Part shown: in pieces, positions 20,068-29,010 of the stretch
Numbering within the stretch: the first letter of the stretch is position 1
How the letters are laid out: the number at the start of each line of letters is the position of its first letter
Assembly (NCBI RefSeq): GCF_014653155.1
Contig: NZ_BNAF01000006.1
Coordinates: 1 to 64,000, forward strand
Direction of reading: 5' to 3'
Length of the DNA: 64,000 nucleotides
Source of the DNA: Sphingobacterium griseoflavum
GTDB taxonomy: Bacteria; Bacteroidota; Bacteroidia; Sphingobacteriales; Sphingobacteriaceae
The notes under the pieces: generated by a model
Seen by the model: the letters and a program-made list of their open reading frames with translations, nothing else
Databases searched by the model: none
What the model was told of the DNA's origin: nothing
Made by a program: the position numbers and the translations under genes

Positions 20068-20994
20068 TTAGGATAAAGTTTGGTTGGCATTTTGCGTGAC
20101 CTTGTCTATAAATATCTCGTGCATGGAAGGCACGATTTCTCTGACCTGTAGGATGTCTATTTGCGGGATCAGGAACAGCAATAACTCATTCAGCGAAGTA
20201 CGGTTGTCCGTCCGGATTGTCATTTCCTGCGCATCATGTACGGTAGTCTGTTCGACGACATGGAATAGATCTTCATTATATTGTAGCGCTACCTCTGCTT
20301 TGGGCTTATAAGAGATGATGTACGTTTGGTTCTTATAGGAGTGCTTGATATCGTTTACAGATCCGTCGAGAATCTTGTGGGATTTATTGATGAGGGCAAT
20401 GTAATCACAAAGTTCCTCTACGGATTCCATCCGGTGGGTAGAGTAGATGATGGTTGCGCCTTTTTGGTTGAGTTCTAGGATTTCCCGTTGGATGATCTGC
20501 GCATTTACGGGATCGAATCCGGAGAAGGGCTCGTCGAGAATGATGAGATCCGGCTCATGCAATACCGTAGCGACAAATTGTACCTTTTGCTGCATACCTT
20601 TACTAAGATCTTCCACCTTTTTATCCCACCACGATTGCATTTCAAGCTTCTCAAACCAAAAGGTGATCTTTCGCATAGCATCACTTTTTCGGAGACCTTT
20701 AAGTTGGGCCAGATATAGCATCTGTTCACCGATTTTCATTTTTTTATAGAGTCCACGTTCTTCTGGCAGGTAGCCGATACGCTCGATGTGTTTCGGTTTC
20801 AGCGGCTCGCCGTCGAAGAGGATTTCGCCACTGTCGGGGGCTGTAATCTGATTGATAATTCGGATGAGGGAGGTTTTGCCTGCACCATTAGGTCCCAGCA
20901 GGCCGAATATGCTTCCTTTTGGAACATGTATCGATACATCGTTTAGGGCGCGGTGATTGCTATATTGTTTGACAATATTCTTAATTTCCAGCAT
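20068..20994 (-). CDS. ABC transporter ATP-binding protein (NatA-like)
   Basis: 308 residues. Walker A GLLGPNGAGKTSLIRI, Q-loop region GYLPEERGLY, signature LSKGMQQKVQF, Walker B LIILDEPFSGFDP, and the switch His in IYSTHRM. The roughly 80-residue C-terminal extension is typical of DrrA/NatA-type exporters. Upstream partner of the permease at 18760-20061. Probably powers export; substrate unknown. Confidence 0.95.
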   Translation of the reverse strand: MLEIKNIVKQYSNHRALNDVSIHVPKGSIFGLLGPNGAGKTSLIRIINQITAPDSGEILFDGEPLKPKHIERIGYLPEERGLYKKMKIGEQMLYLAQLKGLRKSDAMRKITFWFEKLEMQSWWDKKVEDLSKGMQQKVQFVATVLHEPDLIILDEPFSGFDPVNAQIIQREILELNQKGATIIYSTHRMESVEELCDYIALINKSHKILDGSVNDIKHSYKNQTYIISYKPKAEVALQYNEDLFHVVEQTTVHDAQEMTIRTDNRTSLNELLLFLIPQIDILQVREIVPSMHEIFIDKVTQNANQTLS

Positions 20995-21063
20995 TGGTTG
21001 ACTAATTTTTTTCTAAAATAAGGCAAAAAAAAACTAAAATAATAGTGCCTTGAAAAAAATCAG

Positions 21064-21095
21064 TTGTTTTTAGCTTTTGGAATTCTTTACCTTTG
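21064..21095 (+). promoter_or_regulatory. engB promoter directly abutting the start codon
   Basis: TTG at 21064-21066 (-33), a 21-bp spacer and TACCTTTG at 21088-21095 (-7, full consensus). The ATG at 21099 begins 3 nt after the box, so the transcript should be leaderless or nearly so. Confidence 0.7.
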
Positions 21096-21098
21096 CGT

Positions 21099-21719
21099 AT
21101 GGTAATAAAATCTGCAGAGTTCGTTTGTAGCAATACAGATGTAAGACAGCTGCCCGCGCCACAGCTACCGGAATATGCTTTTATAGGACGATCGAATGTG
21201 GGTAAATCATCGCTAATCAACGCAATGACCCGGAGGAAAGGCTTAGCAAAAACATCGCAAAAGCCGGGGAAGACCCAATTGATCAATCATTTTATCATTA
21301 ATGAAGAATGGTATCTCGTGGATCTTCCGGGCTATGGCTTTGCGCAGACGTCAAAAAAAAATAGGTCCGAATGGGAGAAGTTTATTCGCGCATACCTAAC
21401 CAAACGGCTCAATCTGCAGTGTATCTTCGTATTGATCGATAGCCGGCATGAGCCGCAAAAGATCGATGTAGATTTCTGCTGCTGGCTGGGCCAACAGGGT
21501 TTACCTTTTCTTTTGGTATTTACGAAAGCAGATAAGCAATCGGCTGTCAAAACTGATCAGAATGTAGCGAAGTTTAGAAAAGTGCTATTGAAATGGTTTG
21601 AGGTAGTGCCGCAGCATTTTATCACATCTTCCGAACAAAAGTTAGGCACTGACGAGATTCTAACCACTATTGACGAGGTGAACGCAAATTTTGAAGCGCC
21701 AGAAACAACCGATAAATAA
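21099..21719 (+). CDS. engB: Ribosome biogenesis GTP-binding protein EngB/YsxC
   Basis: About 206 residues. GTPase needed for 50S subunit assembly. G1 GRSNVGKSSL, G3 DLPGYGFA, G4 TKAD, and the ITSSEQ-like G5 are all present. The open frame reaches back to a TTG at 21093, but the ATG at 21099 (MVIKSAEF) is the better start; it lies 3 nt after a consensus -7 box. The stop overlaps the start of the prenyltransferase gene (TAATG). Confidence 0.95.
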   Translation: MVIKSAEFVCSNTDVRQLPAPQLPEYAFIGRSNVGKSSLINAMTRRKGLAKTSQKPGKTQLINHFIINEEWYLVDLPGYGFAQTSKKNRSEWEKFIRAYLTKRLNLQCIFVLIDSRHEPQKIDVDFCCWLGQQGLPFLLVFTKADKQSAVKTDQNVAKFRKVLLKWFEVVPQHFITSSEQKLGTDEILTTIDEVNANFEAPETTDK

Positions 21720-22573
21720 TGAAGAAGTATATGTCGCTCGTGCTTTTCGCACACAGTATCTTTGCCCTTCCTTTCGCGATTATTGGATTTTTCTTGGCGT
21801 TGCAGACAACAGCAAATACCTTTGATTGGCGAAAGCTTGGTTTGATGTTGCTGTGCATGGTGACAGCGAGAAACGCAGCGATGGCGTTTAATCGTTTTTT
21901 AGATCGCGATATCGACGCGAAAAACCCGCGCACCGCTGGTCGTGATATTCCGGCAGGAAAGATAAGTGCCGGTCAGGCGTTGACGTTCACGATAGTCAAT
22001 TGCGTATTGTTTATGGCTGCCACTTACTTTATCAATAGTCTGTGCTTCTATTTATCTCCTGTCGCACTGTTTGTGGTTTTATTTTACAGCTATACCAAAC
22101 GCATCACGCCACTTTGCCATGTAGTGCTGGGAGTAGGGCTTGGATTGGCACCGGTGGGCGCGTATTTAGTCGTCACCAACGCGTTTCACATTATACCGAT
22201 ATTTTTTGGTTTGGCCGTGATGTGTTGGTCCAGTGGCTTTGACATTATTTATGCATTGCAAGATGAAGAATTTGATAGGCAGCAGGGCCTAAATTCTATC
22301 CCCGCTTTTTTTGGCGGTGCCAAGGCACTACGGATTTCAGAATGTTTACACGTTTTGTCTTTTATTTTCGTATTCTTGCCGGTATTATATATGGAGGTAA
22401 GTTGGTTTTATTATGTCGGCTTGCTATTTTATGGCCTGCTGCTTATTTATCAACATTATATAGTAAGCCCATCGGACCTTCGGCGCGTAAACCGCGCGTT
22501 TATGACAACGAATGGCATAGCCTCGGTTATTTTTGCAGGATTTTATCTGTTAGATATTCTGTTCTTGTTATAA
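21719..22573 (+). CDS. UbiA-like polyprenyltransferase
   Basis: 284 residues, integral membrane with 7-9 hydrophobic helices. First Asp-rich motif NRFLDRDIDAKNPRTAGRDI and second motif YALQDEEFDRQQGLNSIP, the magnesium and prenyl-diphosphate sites of the UbiA family. It resembles the UbiA-like branch of menaquinone-making Bacteroidota that use the futalosine route (MqnP), so prenylation of a menaquinone precursor is likely; a 4-hydroxybenzoate substrate is less likely in this phylum. Overlaps the engB stop by 1 nt. Confidence 0.85.
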   Translation: MKKYMSLVLFAHSIFALPFAIIGFFLALQTTANTFDWRKLGLMLLCMVTARNAAMAFNRFLDRDIDAKNPRTAGRDIPAGKISAGQALTFTIVNCVLFMAATYFINSLCFYLSPVALFVVLFYSYTKRITPLCHVVLGVGLGLAPVGAYLVVTNAFHIIPIFFGLAVMCWSSGFDIIYALQDEEFDRQQGLNSIPAFFGGAKALRISECLHVLSFIFVFLPVLYMEVSWFYYVGLLFYGLLLIYQHYIVSPSDLRRVNRAFMTTNGIASVIFAGFYLLDILFLL

Positions 22574-22611
22574 CTGAAGGGGCACATTGATGGAGTAAAT
22601 GACAAATTTTA

Positions 22612-22641
22612 TTGTCATTCCATTTGAATTACCTTTATTTG
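22612..22641 (+). promoter_or_regulatory. Candidate topA promoter
   Basis: TTG at 22612-22614, a 19-bp spacer and TTTATTTG at 22634-22641 (7 of 8 to TAnnTTTG). The topA ATG is 21 bp downstream. Confidence 0.4.
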
Positions 22642-22661
22642 CAAAAATCAATCATTTATAG

Positions 22662-25073
22662 ATGGCAAAAAATTTATTGATAGTAGAGTCGCCAGCGAAG
22701 GCCAAAACGATAGAAGGATATTTAGGGAAGGATTTTTTAGTAAAGTCTAGTTACGGGCATATCCGGGATTTGGTAAAGACGGATGACGCTATTGATACCG
22801 ATGATAATTTTAAACAAAAATATGAGGTTCCATCGGATAAGAAGTCGGTAGTCAGTGAGTTAAAGAAGTTAGCTAAAGAAGCAGAAATGGTATGGCTTGC
22901 GTCCGATGAGGACCGCGAGGGGGAAGCTATTTCTTGGCATCTATACGAAACCTTGGCGTTAAAAGACGATAAAACCAAGCGTATCGTGTTTCATGAAATT
23001 ACCAAGCCAGCCATATTAAGTGCGATCGAGAAACCGAGGAAAATAGATTTCAACCTGGTAAACGCGCAGCAAGCCCGGCGGGTTTTGGACCGTTTAGTGG
23101 GATTTGAACTGTCACCAGTTCTATGGAAAAAAGTAAAACCCTCGTTATCTGCAGGGCGTGTACAATCAGTGGCTGTGCGATTGATTGTGGAGCGCGAGCG
23201 CGAAATCAATAGGTTTGAAGCAGATGCGTCTTATAAAATAGTCGCCCAATTTACGACAGGAATAGGTCGTGAACAATTTAAAGCAGAACTTCCGCAGCGA
23301 TTTGAGGATAAAGCGGATGCCGCGCAGTTTTTGAACGACTGTATAAGAGCTTCTTTTAAGGTTTCTTCCCTAGAGAAGAAGCCCGCGAAGCGATCTCCAT
23401 CGGCGCCTTTTACAACGTCGACACTACAGCAGGAGGCCAGCAGAAAGCTTGGCTTTTCGGTGGCGCGCACGATGCAGGTTGCGCAACGGCTATACGAGGC
23501 GGGACGAATCACCTATATGCGTACGGATTCGGTGAACTTGAGTGATACGGCTATCCAAGCAGCCGAGCAGGAAATTGTGCATGCCTACGGTGAAAAATAC
23601 CATAAACTTCGTCGATATAAAACGAAAGCAGCCGGTGCGCAAGAGGCCCACGAAGCCATTCGGCCAACCTATTTTTCCGAACATAGTATCGAGGGGGATA
23701 ATGCCGAACGCCGGCTATACGAGCTTATTTGGAAACGTGCTATTGCTTCCCAGATGAGCGAAGCAGAATTCGAGAAAACGACTGCAAAGATCGATGTATC
23801 TACCCGAACCGAGGACTTGGTAGCCACTGGTGAGGTGATGAAATTCGATGGATTTCTAAAGGTATACATGGAATCGAACGATGATGATGCTGAAAATTCC
23901 ACGGATGAGCGGGAGGGAGACAATGCGCTGTTGCCGCCATTAGACGGTGGACAAATGCTCACGCTGAAAACAATGAGTGCTACCGAGCGATTCTCTCGTC
24001 CACCGGCGAGATATACGGAAGCTTCCCTTGTTAAAAAGTTGGAAGAATTGGGAATAGGACGTCCATCCACCTATGCACCCACAATCTCGACCATACAAAA
24101 CCGCGGCTACGTGCTGAAGGAGGATCGGGATGGGAGGGAGCGCCACTATACCGTCTTGACAATCAGTGAGGAACAGGTGCTGGAACAGATCAAGACAGAA
24201 ACCACCGGTGCTGAGCGTTCCAAGATGTTTCCTACAGATATCGGTGTATTGGTCAACGACTTTTTGGTGGAACATTTCAACGATATCATCGATTATCATT
24301 TTACCGCTAAAGTAGAGAAAGAGTTTGATGAAATCGCACAAGGCGATAAGGATTGGACGGCGATGCTGAAGGATTTTTATGGCCCCTTTCATGACGGTAT
24401 CCAAGACACCTTGGAAAATGCAGATCGTGCGAGCCATGAGCGCGAGCTTGGCGTAGATCCATCCACTGGAAAGCCTGTTACGGTGCGCGTAGGCCGTTTT
24501 GGCCCCTTGGTGCAGATCGGCTCGGCCGATGATGACGAAAAACCTCGGTTTGCTTCCTTGAGAAAGGGACAGATGATCGAGACCATCACTTTTGAGGACG
24601 CGATGGATCTTTTTAAATTACCAAAAAAAGTAGGGGAGTTTGAAGAGAAGGAAATGACTGTTGCTATTGGTCGTTTTGGTCCTTATATCCGCCATGCTAG
24701 TGCTTTTTATTCGCTTCCAAAAGGTATGGACCCGATGGAAGTGTCGCAAGATGAAGCCATACAGATTATCAAGGACAAGCGTCAGAAGGATATTGAGAAG
24801 GTAATCCGCGTGTTTGAAGAAAATCCAGAGGCACAGATCGAGAATGGCCGTTGGGGGCCGTTTATTCGCTTGGGCAAGCAGAATGTGAAAATTCCGAAGG
24901 GAACGGATGTAGATAAGATCAGCTACGAGGATGTACTGAAATGGGCCGATGCGGATCCGAAAGGAAAGGCAGCGGCTGCTAAGAAAGCTGGAACGAAGAC
25001 AGCAACCAAAAAAACGACTGCAAAAAAGGGGGGCGCGAAGAAAGCAACTACGACGTCTAAAACAAAGAAGTAA
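22662..25073 (+). CDS. topA: DNA topoisomerase I
   Basis: 803 residues. Type IA enzyme that relaxes negative supercoils. N-terminal TOPRIM domain (LLIVESPAKAKTIEGYLG; SDEDREGE at 81-88), active-site Tyr285 in GRITYMRTDS, and HEAIRPT. Instead of zinc-ribbon cysteines, the C-terminal third has repeated topoisomerase C-terminal modules (VGRFGPLVQIG, IGRFGPYIRH, NGRWGPFIRLG). It ends in a Lys/Ala/Thr tail of about 35 residues that likely helps DNA binding. A 137-codon gene starts 3 bp after the stop. Confidence 0.97.
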   Translation: MAKNLLIVESPAKAKTIEGYLGKDFLVKSSYGHIRDLVKTDDAIDTDDNFKQKYEVPSDKKSVVSELKKLAKEAEMVWLASDEDREGEAISWHLYETLALKDDKTKRIVFHEITKPAILSAIEKPRKIDFNLVNAQQARRVLDRLVGFELSPVLWKKVKPSLSAGRVQSVAVRLIVEREREINRFEADASYKIVAQFTTGIGREQFKAELPQRFEDKADAAQFLNDCIRASFKVSSLEKKPAKRSPSAPFTTSTLQQEASRKLGFSVARTMQVAQRLYEAGRITYMRTDSVNLSDTAIQAAEQEIVHAYGEKYHKLRRYKTKAAGAQEAHEAIRPTYFSEHSIEGDNAERRLYELIWKRAIASQMSEAEFEKTTAKIDVSTRTEDLVATGEVMKFDGFLKVYMESNDDDAENSTDEREGDNALLPPLDGGQMLTLKTMSATERFSRPPARYTEASLVKKLEELGIGRPSTYAPTISTIQNRGYVLKEDRDGRERHYTVLTISEEQVLEQIKTETTGAERSKMFPTDIGVLVNDFLVEHFNDIIDYHFTAKVEKEFDEIAQGDKDWTAMLKDFYGPFHDGIQDTLENADRASHERELGVDPSTGKPVTVRVGRFGPLVQIGSADDDEKPRFASLRKGQMIETITFEDAMDLFKLPKKVGEFEEKEMTVAIGRFGPYIRHASAFYSLPKGMDPMEVSQDEAIQIIKDKRQKDIEKVIRVFEENPEAQIENGRWGPFIRLGKQNVKIPKGTDVDKISYEDVLKWADADPKGKAAAAKKAGTKTATKKTTAKKGGAKKATTTSKTKK

Positions 25074-25076
25074 GCT

Positions 25077-25490
25077 ATGAAGAAGGATTTACCTGAAAAC
25101 ATCGTTGAGGATATATCTATTGCCGTGGTTTTGGAACGGGAGTCTCCCTCCGAGAAGGTCTGGAACGTGTACTTGGTGAATGAAAAGCAAGATCCACTGG
25201 CGAACGTCCTCATATCTTCCAAAGGTTACGGCCAAAAAGACGGGCGGGATGTAAAGACCACAGTGCTAAGGCATTTTATTGGCGATGTTGCGGCGATGTC
25301 TACGGTGAAGGTGGAGGCAATAGATACCCAGGTTTTCGGCCTCACCAACGAGTATTGGTTAAGCTATTACATCGACAATACCATTTACGATAAGAAGTAT
25401 ATCTTTTTGCCTGAAAGTATCGTCGACGAACATTTAATGAAGATACCCTTGGTCAATAAACCTGGTATTTTGATAGGAGGCACGCGCTGA
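25077..25490 (+). CDS. Conserved hypothetical protein between topA and cmk
   Basis: 137 residues, soluble, no signal peptide or membrane segment, with no motif I recognise. Sequence features: acidic N-terminus (LPENIVEDISIAVV), a WNVYLVN strand and a C-terminal IPLVNKPGILIGGTR. It starts 3 bp after topA and its stop overlaps the cmk start (GATG), so it is co-expressed with both. Good codon structure and tight spacing make it a real gene. Function unknown. Confidence 0.85.
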   Translation: MKKDLPENIVEDISIAVVLERESPSEKVWNVYLVNEKQDPLANVLISSKGYGQKDGRDVKTTVLRHFIGDVAAMSTVKVEAIDTQVFGLTNEYWLSYYIDNTIYDKKYIFLPESIVDEHLMKIPLVNKPGILIGGTR

Positions 25491-26176
25491 TGTCCAGGAA
25501 AAATTTCATCATTGCTATAGATGGTTTTTCTTCTTGTGGAAAGAGCACCGTCGCGAAAGCTTTAGCGAAACATTTAAATTTTGTATTTATCGATAGCGGG
25601 GCAATGTACCGCGCGGTGACGTTATACTTTATCCGGAATCAGGTTGATTGCGAGAATGCAGAAGCCGTATCCAAGGCTTTAGAAAACATCCATATTGATT
25701 TTGTTCCCAATGCCGAGAAAACACAGATTTTACTCAACGACGAAGATGTCTCGGAAGAGATTCGAATGATGCACGTGTCAGATTTGGTGAGTGAGGTCAG
25801 TGCGATCAAAGCTGTTCGGCATGCGATGGTAACCCAACAGCAGAAACTAGGTCAACGGCGTAATATCGTAATGGATGGTCGTGATATAGGAACAACGGTT
25901 TTCCCCGATGCAGACCTTAAGATTTTTATGACAGCAAACCCAAGCGTGCGTGCGGAACGTAGATTTGCAGAGCTGACGGCCAAAGGGGAGCAGGTAAGCA
26001 TGGAAGATGTTGTGGAAAATCTCTCGCACCGTGACCATATTGACAGCACGCGCGAGGAAAGCCCCTTACGGCAAGCTAAAGATGCATTTGTGCTCGACAA
26101 CTCGGACTTAGACCAACATGAACAGCTACGTATTGTGTTGGAGCAATATGCGGACAAAAAAAAGATCGATAATTAA
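25490..26176 (+). CDS. cmk: Cytidylate kinase
   Basis: 228 residues. Phosphorylates CMP and dCMP with ATP. P-loop GFSSCGKSTVAKAL at the N-terminus, the FIDSGAMYRAVTLY substrate motif, VMDGRDIGTTVFPDADLK, and the lid segment HRDHIDSTREESPL are all standard. The last codons (ADKKKIDN) are part of the downstream terminator stem. Last gene of the engB-to-cmk run. Confidence 0.96.
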   Translation: MSRKNFIIAIDGFSSCGKSTVAKALAKHLNFVFIDSGAMYRAVTLYFIRNQVDCENAEAVSKALENIHIDFVPNAEKTQILLNDEDVSEEIRMMHVSDLVSEVSAIKAVRHAMVTQQQKLGQRRNIVMDGRDIGTTVFPDADLKIFMTANPSVRAERRFAELTAKGEQVSMEDVVENLSHRDHIDSTREESPLRQAKDAFVLDNSDLDQHEQLRIVLEQYADKKKIDN

Positions 26177-26196
26177 TCGATCTTTTTTTGTCCGCA
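26149..26196. terminator. Bidirectional terminator overlapping the cmk stop
   Basis: Arms 26149-26170 and 26176-26196 pair almost perfectly (one bulged A) and contain GATCGAT plus A8/T7 tracts, giving U-tracts on both strands. It lies between convergent cmk and ribF; its left arm codes for the last seven or so residues of Cmk. Confidence 0.88.
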
Positions 26197-26218
26197 TCAG
26201 AACGTTTTGTAAGATAGG

Positions 26219-27208
26219 CTATCGAGCTTGCTGCTCATCGAAATACTTTCTGATATTCATTTCGTCCGCTGTTATCTGTTCCCGCATGGCTTCCAACGAT
26301 TCGAACCATTGATCGTGACGGATAAACTGCAAAAATTTGACCCTTAATGTCTTTGTGTAAATATCATCCTTAAAATCCAACAGATTGATTTCAATTTTCC
26401 GATTCATGCCATCAACGGTAGGCCGTGTGCCAATGTAGGCCATCCCTTTGACTATCCGCTCTGGCGCCGGATCGATGTATTCGCCGGTTTGTATGAAAGG
26501 AACATTTGGATATATTTCAGCCTCCACGGCGTAGATTCCGTAAGCTGGTATCAGTTTATGCGATTCGTGCACATTCAGGTTGGCGGTTGGGAAGCCTATT
26601 TCGCGGCCGATCTGATCACCGCGTACCACGGTGCCTGTCAACTCAAAAGGATAGCCGAGGTATTTGTTGGCCGTTTCAATATCCCCTTTAATCAATGATT
26701 CGCGAACTCTGGTCGATGATACCGCTACATCTTCAATATCCTGTTCGGGAATCTGCTCTACAGCATAGTCGTAGATTTCGGCAAAATACTTCAAATCTTT
26801 GATGGATCCAGCGCGATCTTTGCCAAAATGATGGTCATAGCCGATCACTATTTGTTTGGTTCCCAACTTCCCAACGAGTACATTGCTGATATATTCTTCT
26901 GGAGACTGGTTGGAGAAATCTCGTGTGAATGGCGTAATGATCAGATGATCGATACCCGATAGCGCCAATCGATGAGATTTCTCTTCGATATCATTAATCA
27001 ATCGTAAATTGTCATCATTCGGATTGATTATCAATCGGGGATGTGGAAAAAAGGTCAATAGAACGGTCTCGCCACCCATTTCACTTGCACACTCCTTGAG
27101 TTTCGATAGGATCTTCTGATGACCTATATGTACGCCATCAAATGTGCCGATTGTCACGACAGCATTGGATAAGGTTTCGAACTCATCTAGGCTTCTATAT
27201 ATCTTCAT
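26219..27208 (-). CDS. ribF: Bifunctional riboflavin kinase / FAD synthetase
   Basis: 329 residues. Makes FMN and then FAD from riboflavin. The N-terminal nucleotidyltransferase domain has GTFDGVHIGHQKIL and GYDHHFGKDRAG; the C-terminal flavokinase domain has GREIGFPTANL (PTAN motif) and the GMAYIGTRPT segment. Last gene of the leftward ftsX-DUF3098-uppP-truB-ribF operon, 17 bp after truB. Confidence 0.96.
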   Translation of the reverse strand: MKIYRSLDEFETLSNAVVTIGTFDGVHIGHQKILSKLKECASEMGGETVLLTFFPHPRLIINPNDDNLRLINDIEEKSHRLALSGIDHLIITPFTRDFSNQSPEEYISNVLVGKLGTKQIVIGYDHHFGKDRAGSIKDLKYFAEIYDYAVEQIPEQDIEDVAVSSTRVRESLIKGDIETANKYLGYPFELTGTVVRGDQIGREIGFPTANLNVHESHKLIPAYGIYAVEAEIYPNVPFIQTGEYIDPAPERIVKGMAYIGTRPTVDGMNRKIEINLLDFKDDIYTKTLRVKFLQFIRHDQWFESLEAMREQITADEMNIRKYFDEQQAR

Positions 27209-27225
27209 TCCTTCTTGATGATTGT

Positions 27226-27948
27226 TTATTCTTGATTAGTGGGTTTTTGTAATTTAATCTTTTCGACCAAATCTTGCAAATTCCAAGCGTCTTTTACATC
27301 AAAATTACCGCTTTTGGTTCTTCGTAATTGGCTGAGGTGAGCACCGATGCCTAATGCTTTTCCAAAATCGTGGGCAATGGACCGGATGTAGGTACCCTTG
27401 GAGCACACAATCCGGAAGTGGACTTCCGGAAGCTCAATTTTCTTAATGATGAATTCTGTGATATAGACCTGTCTTTCTTTCAGGGCTACCTCTTCTCCAC
27501 GCCGCGCTTTTTCATACAGGCGTTCGCCATTGACTTTGATGGCCGAGTGTGCAGGGGGCAATTGCGTAATATTGCCGATGAACTGTTTGGTGGCATCCAA
27601 GATGGTTTGATCATTCAATTGGCTGTAGTCCGATGCTTTATCGATCGGCGTTTCTAGATCATAGGAAGGTGTAGAACCTGCGAGATTGATGATCCCGGTA
27701 TATTCTTTATCCTCCGCTTGAAATGAATCAATCCGCTTGGTAAATTTTCCTGTGCAAATAATGAGTAAACCAGTTGCTAAGGGATCTAAGGTACCGGCAT
27801 GTCCGACCTTTATCTTCAGCGGCTTCATGCTGTTCCGTAGTTTTCCGACAACATCAAAGCTCGTCCACGTCAGCGGCTTATCGATCAACAAAACTTCACC
27901 TTCTGCAAATCGGAAGGCAGAAAGTTTTGATTCTTCACTATTCGTCAT
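27226..27948 (-). CDS. truB: tRNA pseudouridine-55 synthase
   Basis: 240 residues. Turns U55 of the tRNA T-loop into pseudouridine. Catalytic Asp in VGHAGTLDPLATGLL; also KPLTWTSFDVVGKLR, QLPPAHSAIKVNGERLYEKA and the CSKGTYIRSIAHDFG motif. Its start directly follows the uppP stop with no gap, and ribF follows 17 bp later. Confidence 0.97.
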   Translation of the reverse strand: MTNSEESKLSAFRFAEGEVLLIDKPLTWTSFDVVGKLRNSMKPLKIKVGHAGTLDPLATGLLIICTGKFTKRIDSFQAEDKEYTGIINLAGSTPSYDLETPIDKASDYSQLNDQTILDATKQFIGNITQLPPAHSAIKVNGERLYEKARRGEEVALKERQVYITEFIIKKIELPEVHFRIVCSKGTYIRSIAHDFGKALGIGAHLSQLRRTKSGNFDVKDAWNLQDLVEKIKLQKPTNQE

Positions 27949-28743
27949 TTATATAATTTGCAGGCTATGCCCGCTCCATATTAACACTATAATCACTACT
28001 CCTACAACGATCCTATACCAGCCAAAAGCTTTGAACCCATATTTTGTCAGTATATTGATGAAGGTTTTTATGGCAATGATAGCCACGACAAAACCTACCA
28101 CATTCCCGATAATAAGGAGGTTGACTTCATCACTGGAGAATGTATGTCCTTCTTTCAAAAATTTGTACAACTTCACGATCGATGCGCCTAACATCATGGG
28201 AATGGCCAAAAAGAATGAGAATTCCGCTGCGGCTTTCCTAGTCAGATTTTGCGTCATCGCCCCGACGATGGTACTGGCTGAACGTGATGTGCCTGGGATA
28301 AGGGCCAAACATTGGTACAAACCGATAATGAACGACTGCTTGTATGTGATATTATCCGAATTATCCACCGTTGGCTTGTTGAACCATTTATCCACAAATA
28401 GTAAGACTAGCCCACCAAGCACCAGCATAATCGCGACCATCAGCGGACTTTCCAGCAGCGAATCGATAAAGTCGCTCAACAATAGGCCCAAAACCGATGC
28501 AGGAATACCTGCAACGACAAGTTTGTAGTAAAAGTCAAGCGACTTGAAAAAGCGCTTAAAATAGAGCACCAAGACAGATAGGATCGTACCTAACTGTATA
28601 ACAATGGTAAAAAGCTTGACAAAAGCGGAAGGCTCCATGCCCATCAGCGCCGTTCCAATAATCATGTGGCCGGTCGATGATACCGGCAGAAACTCCGTTA
28701 ACCCTTCGATAATGGCTAAAATAATAGCTTGGAAATAAGTCAT
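27949..28743 (-). CDS. uppP: Undecaprenyl-diphosphatase
   Basis: 264 residues, about eight TM helices. Recycles undecaprenyl diphosphate to the monophosphate carrier used for peptidoglycan and other wall polymers. Motifs AIIEGLTEFLPVSSTGHMII and LIPGTSRSASTIVGAM are the catalytic-site signatures of the BacA/UppP family. The start overlaps the DUF3098 stop by 1 nt. Confidence 0.96.
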   Translation of the reverse strand: MTYFQAIILAIIEGLTEFLPVSSTGHMIIGTALMGMEPSAFVKLFTIVIQLGTILSVLVLYFKRFFKSLDFYYKLVVAGIPASVLGLLLSDFIDSLLESPLMVAIMLVLGGLVLLFVDKWFNKPTVDNSDNITYKQSFIIGLYQCLALIPGTSRSASTIVGAMTQNLTRKAAAEFSFFLAIPMMLGASIVKLYKFLKEGHTFSSDEVNLLIIGNVVGFVVAIIAIKTFINILTKYGFKAFGWYRIVVGVVIIVLIWSGHSLQII

Positions 28744-28997
28744 TAGTCTCGGGCGTTTCTGCTTTTCGGTTTATACAATATGGAAACAAAGCCCAATGCA
28801 AAGCCTAAAACAACAACAAGAGGAGCCAACGTGATCTTCGTGAAACTATAGATATCCTCTGTGCCCATCATTAATATAAAACCGATAAAAACGACGATAA
28901 TGCTTGCTATCAGCAATTGATAGTTTACCTTTTGAAATGCAAAGCCAGCTTTGGCATCGTTGTTAGGAAAGGTACGCTGAGATTTTTTTTCAGACAT
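28743..28997 (-). CDS. DUF3098 two-helix membrane protein
   Basis: 84 residues with a cytoplasmic N-tail of about 25 and two TM helices (LLIASIIVVFIGFILMMG; LAPLVVVLGFALGFVSILY). It matches the small Bacteroidota family DUF3098, often found between ftsX and uppP. Function unknown, but its fixed place between a divisome gene and a lipid-carrier phosphatase points to envelope biogenesis. Confidence 0.85.
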   Translation of the reverse strand: MSEKKSQRTFPNNDAKAGFAFQKVNYQLLIASIIVVFIGFILMMGTEDIYSFTKITLAPLVVVLGFALGFVSILYKPKSRNARD

Positions 28998-29010
28998 GTG
29001 GTGCTATGAT

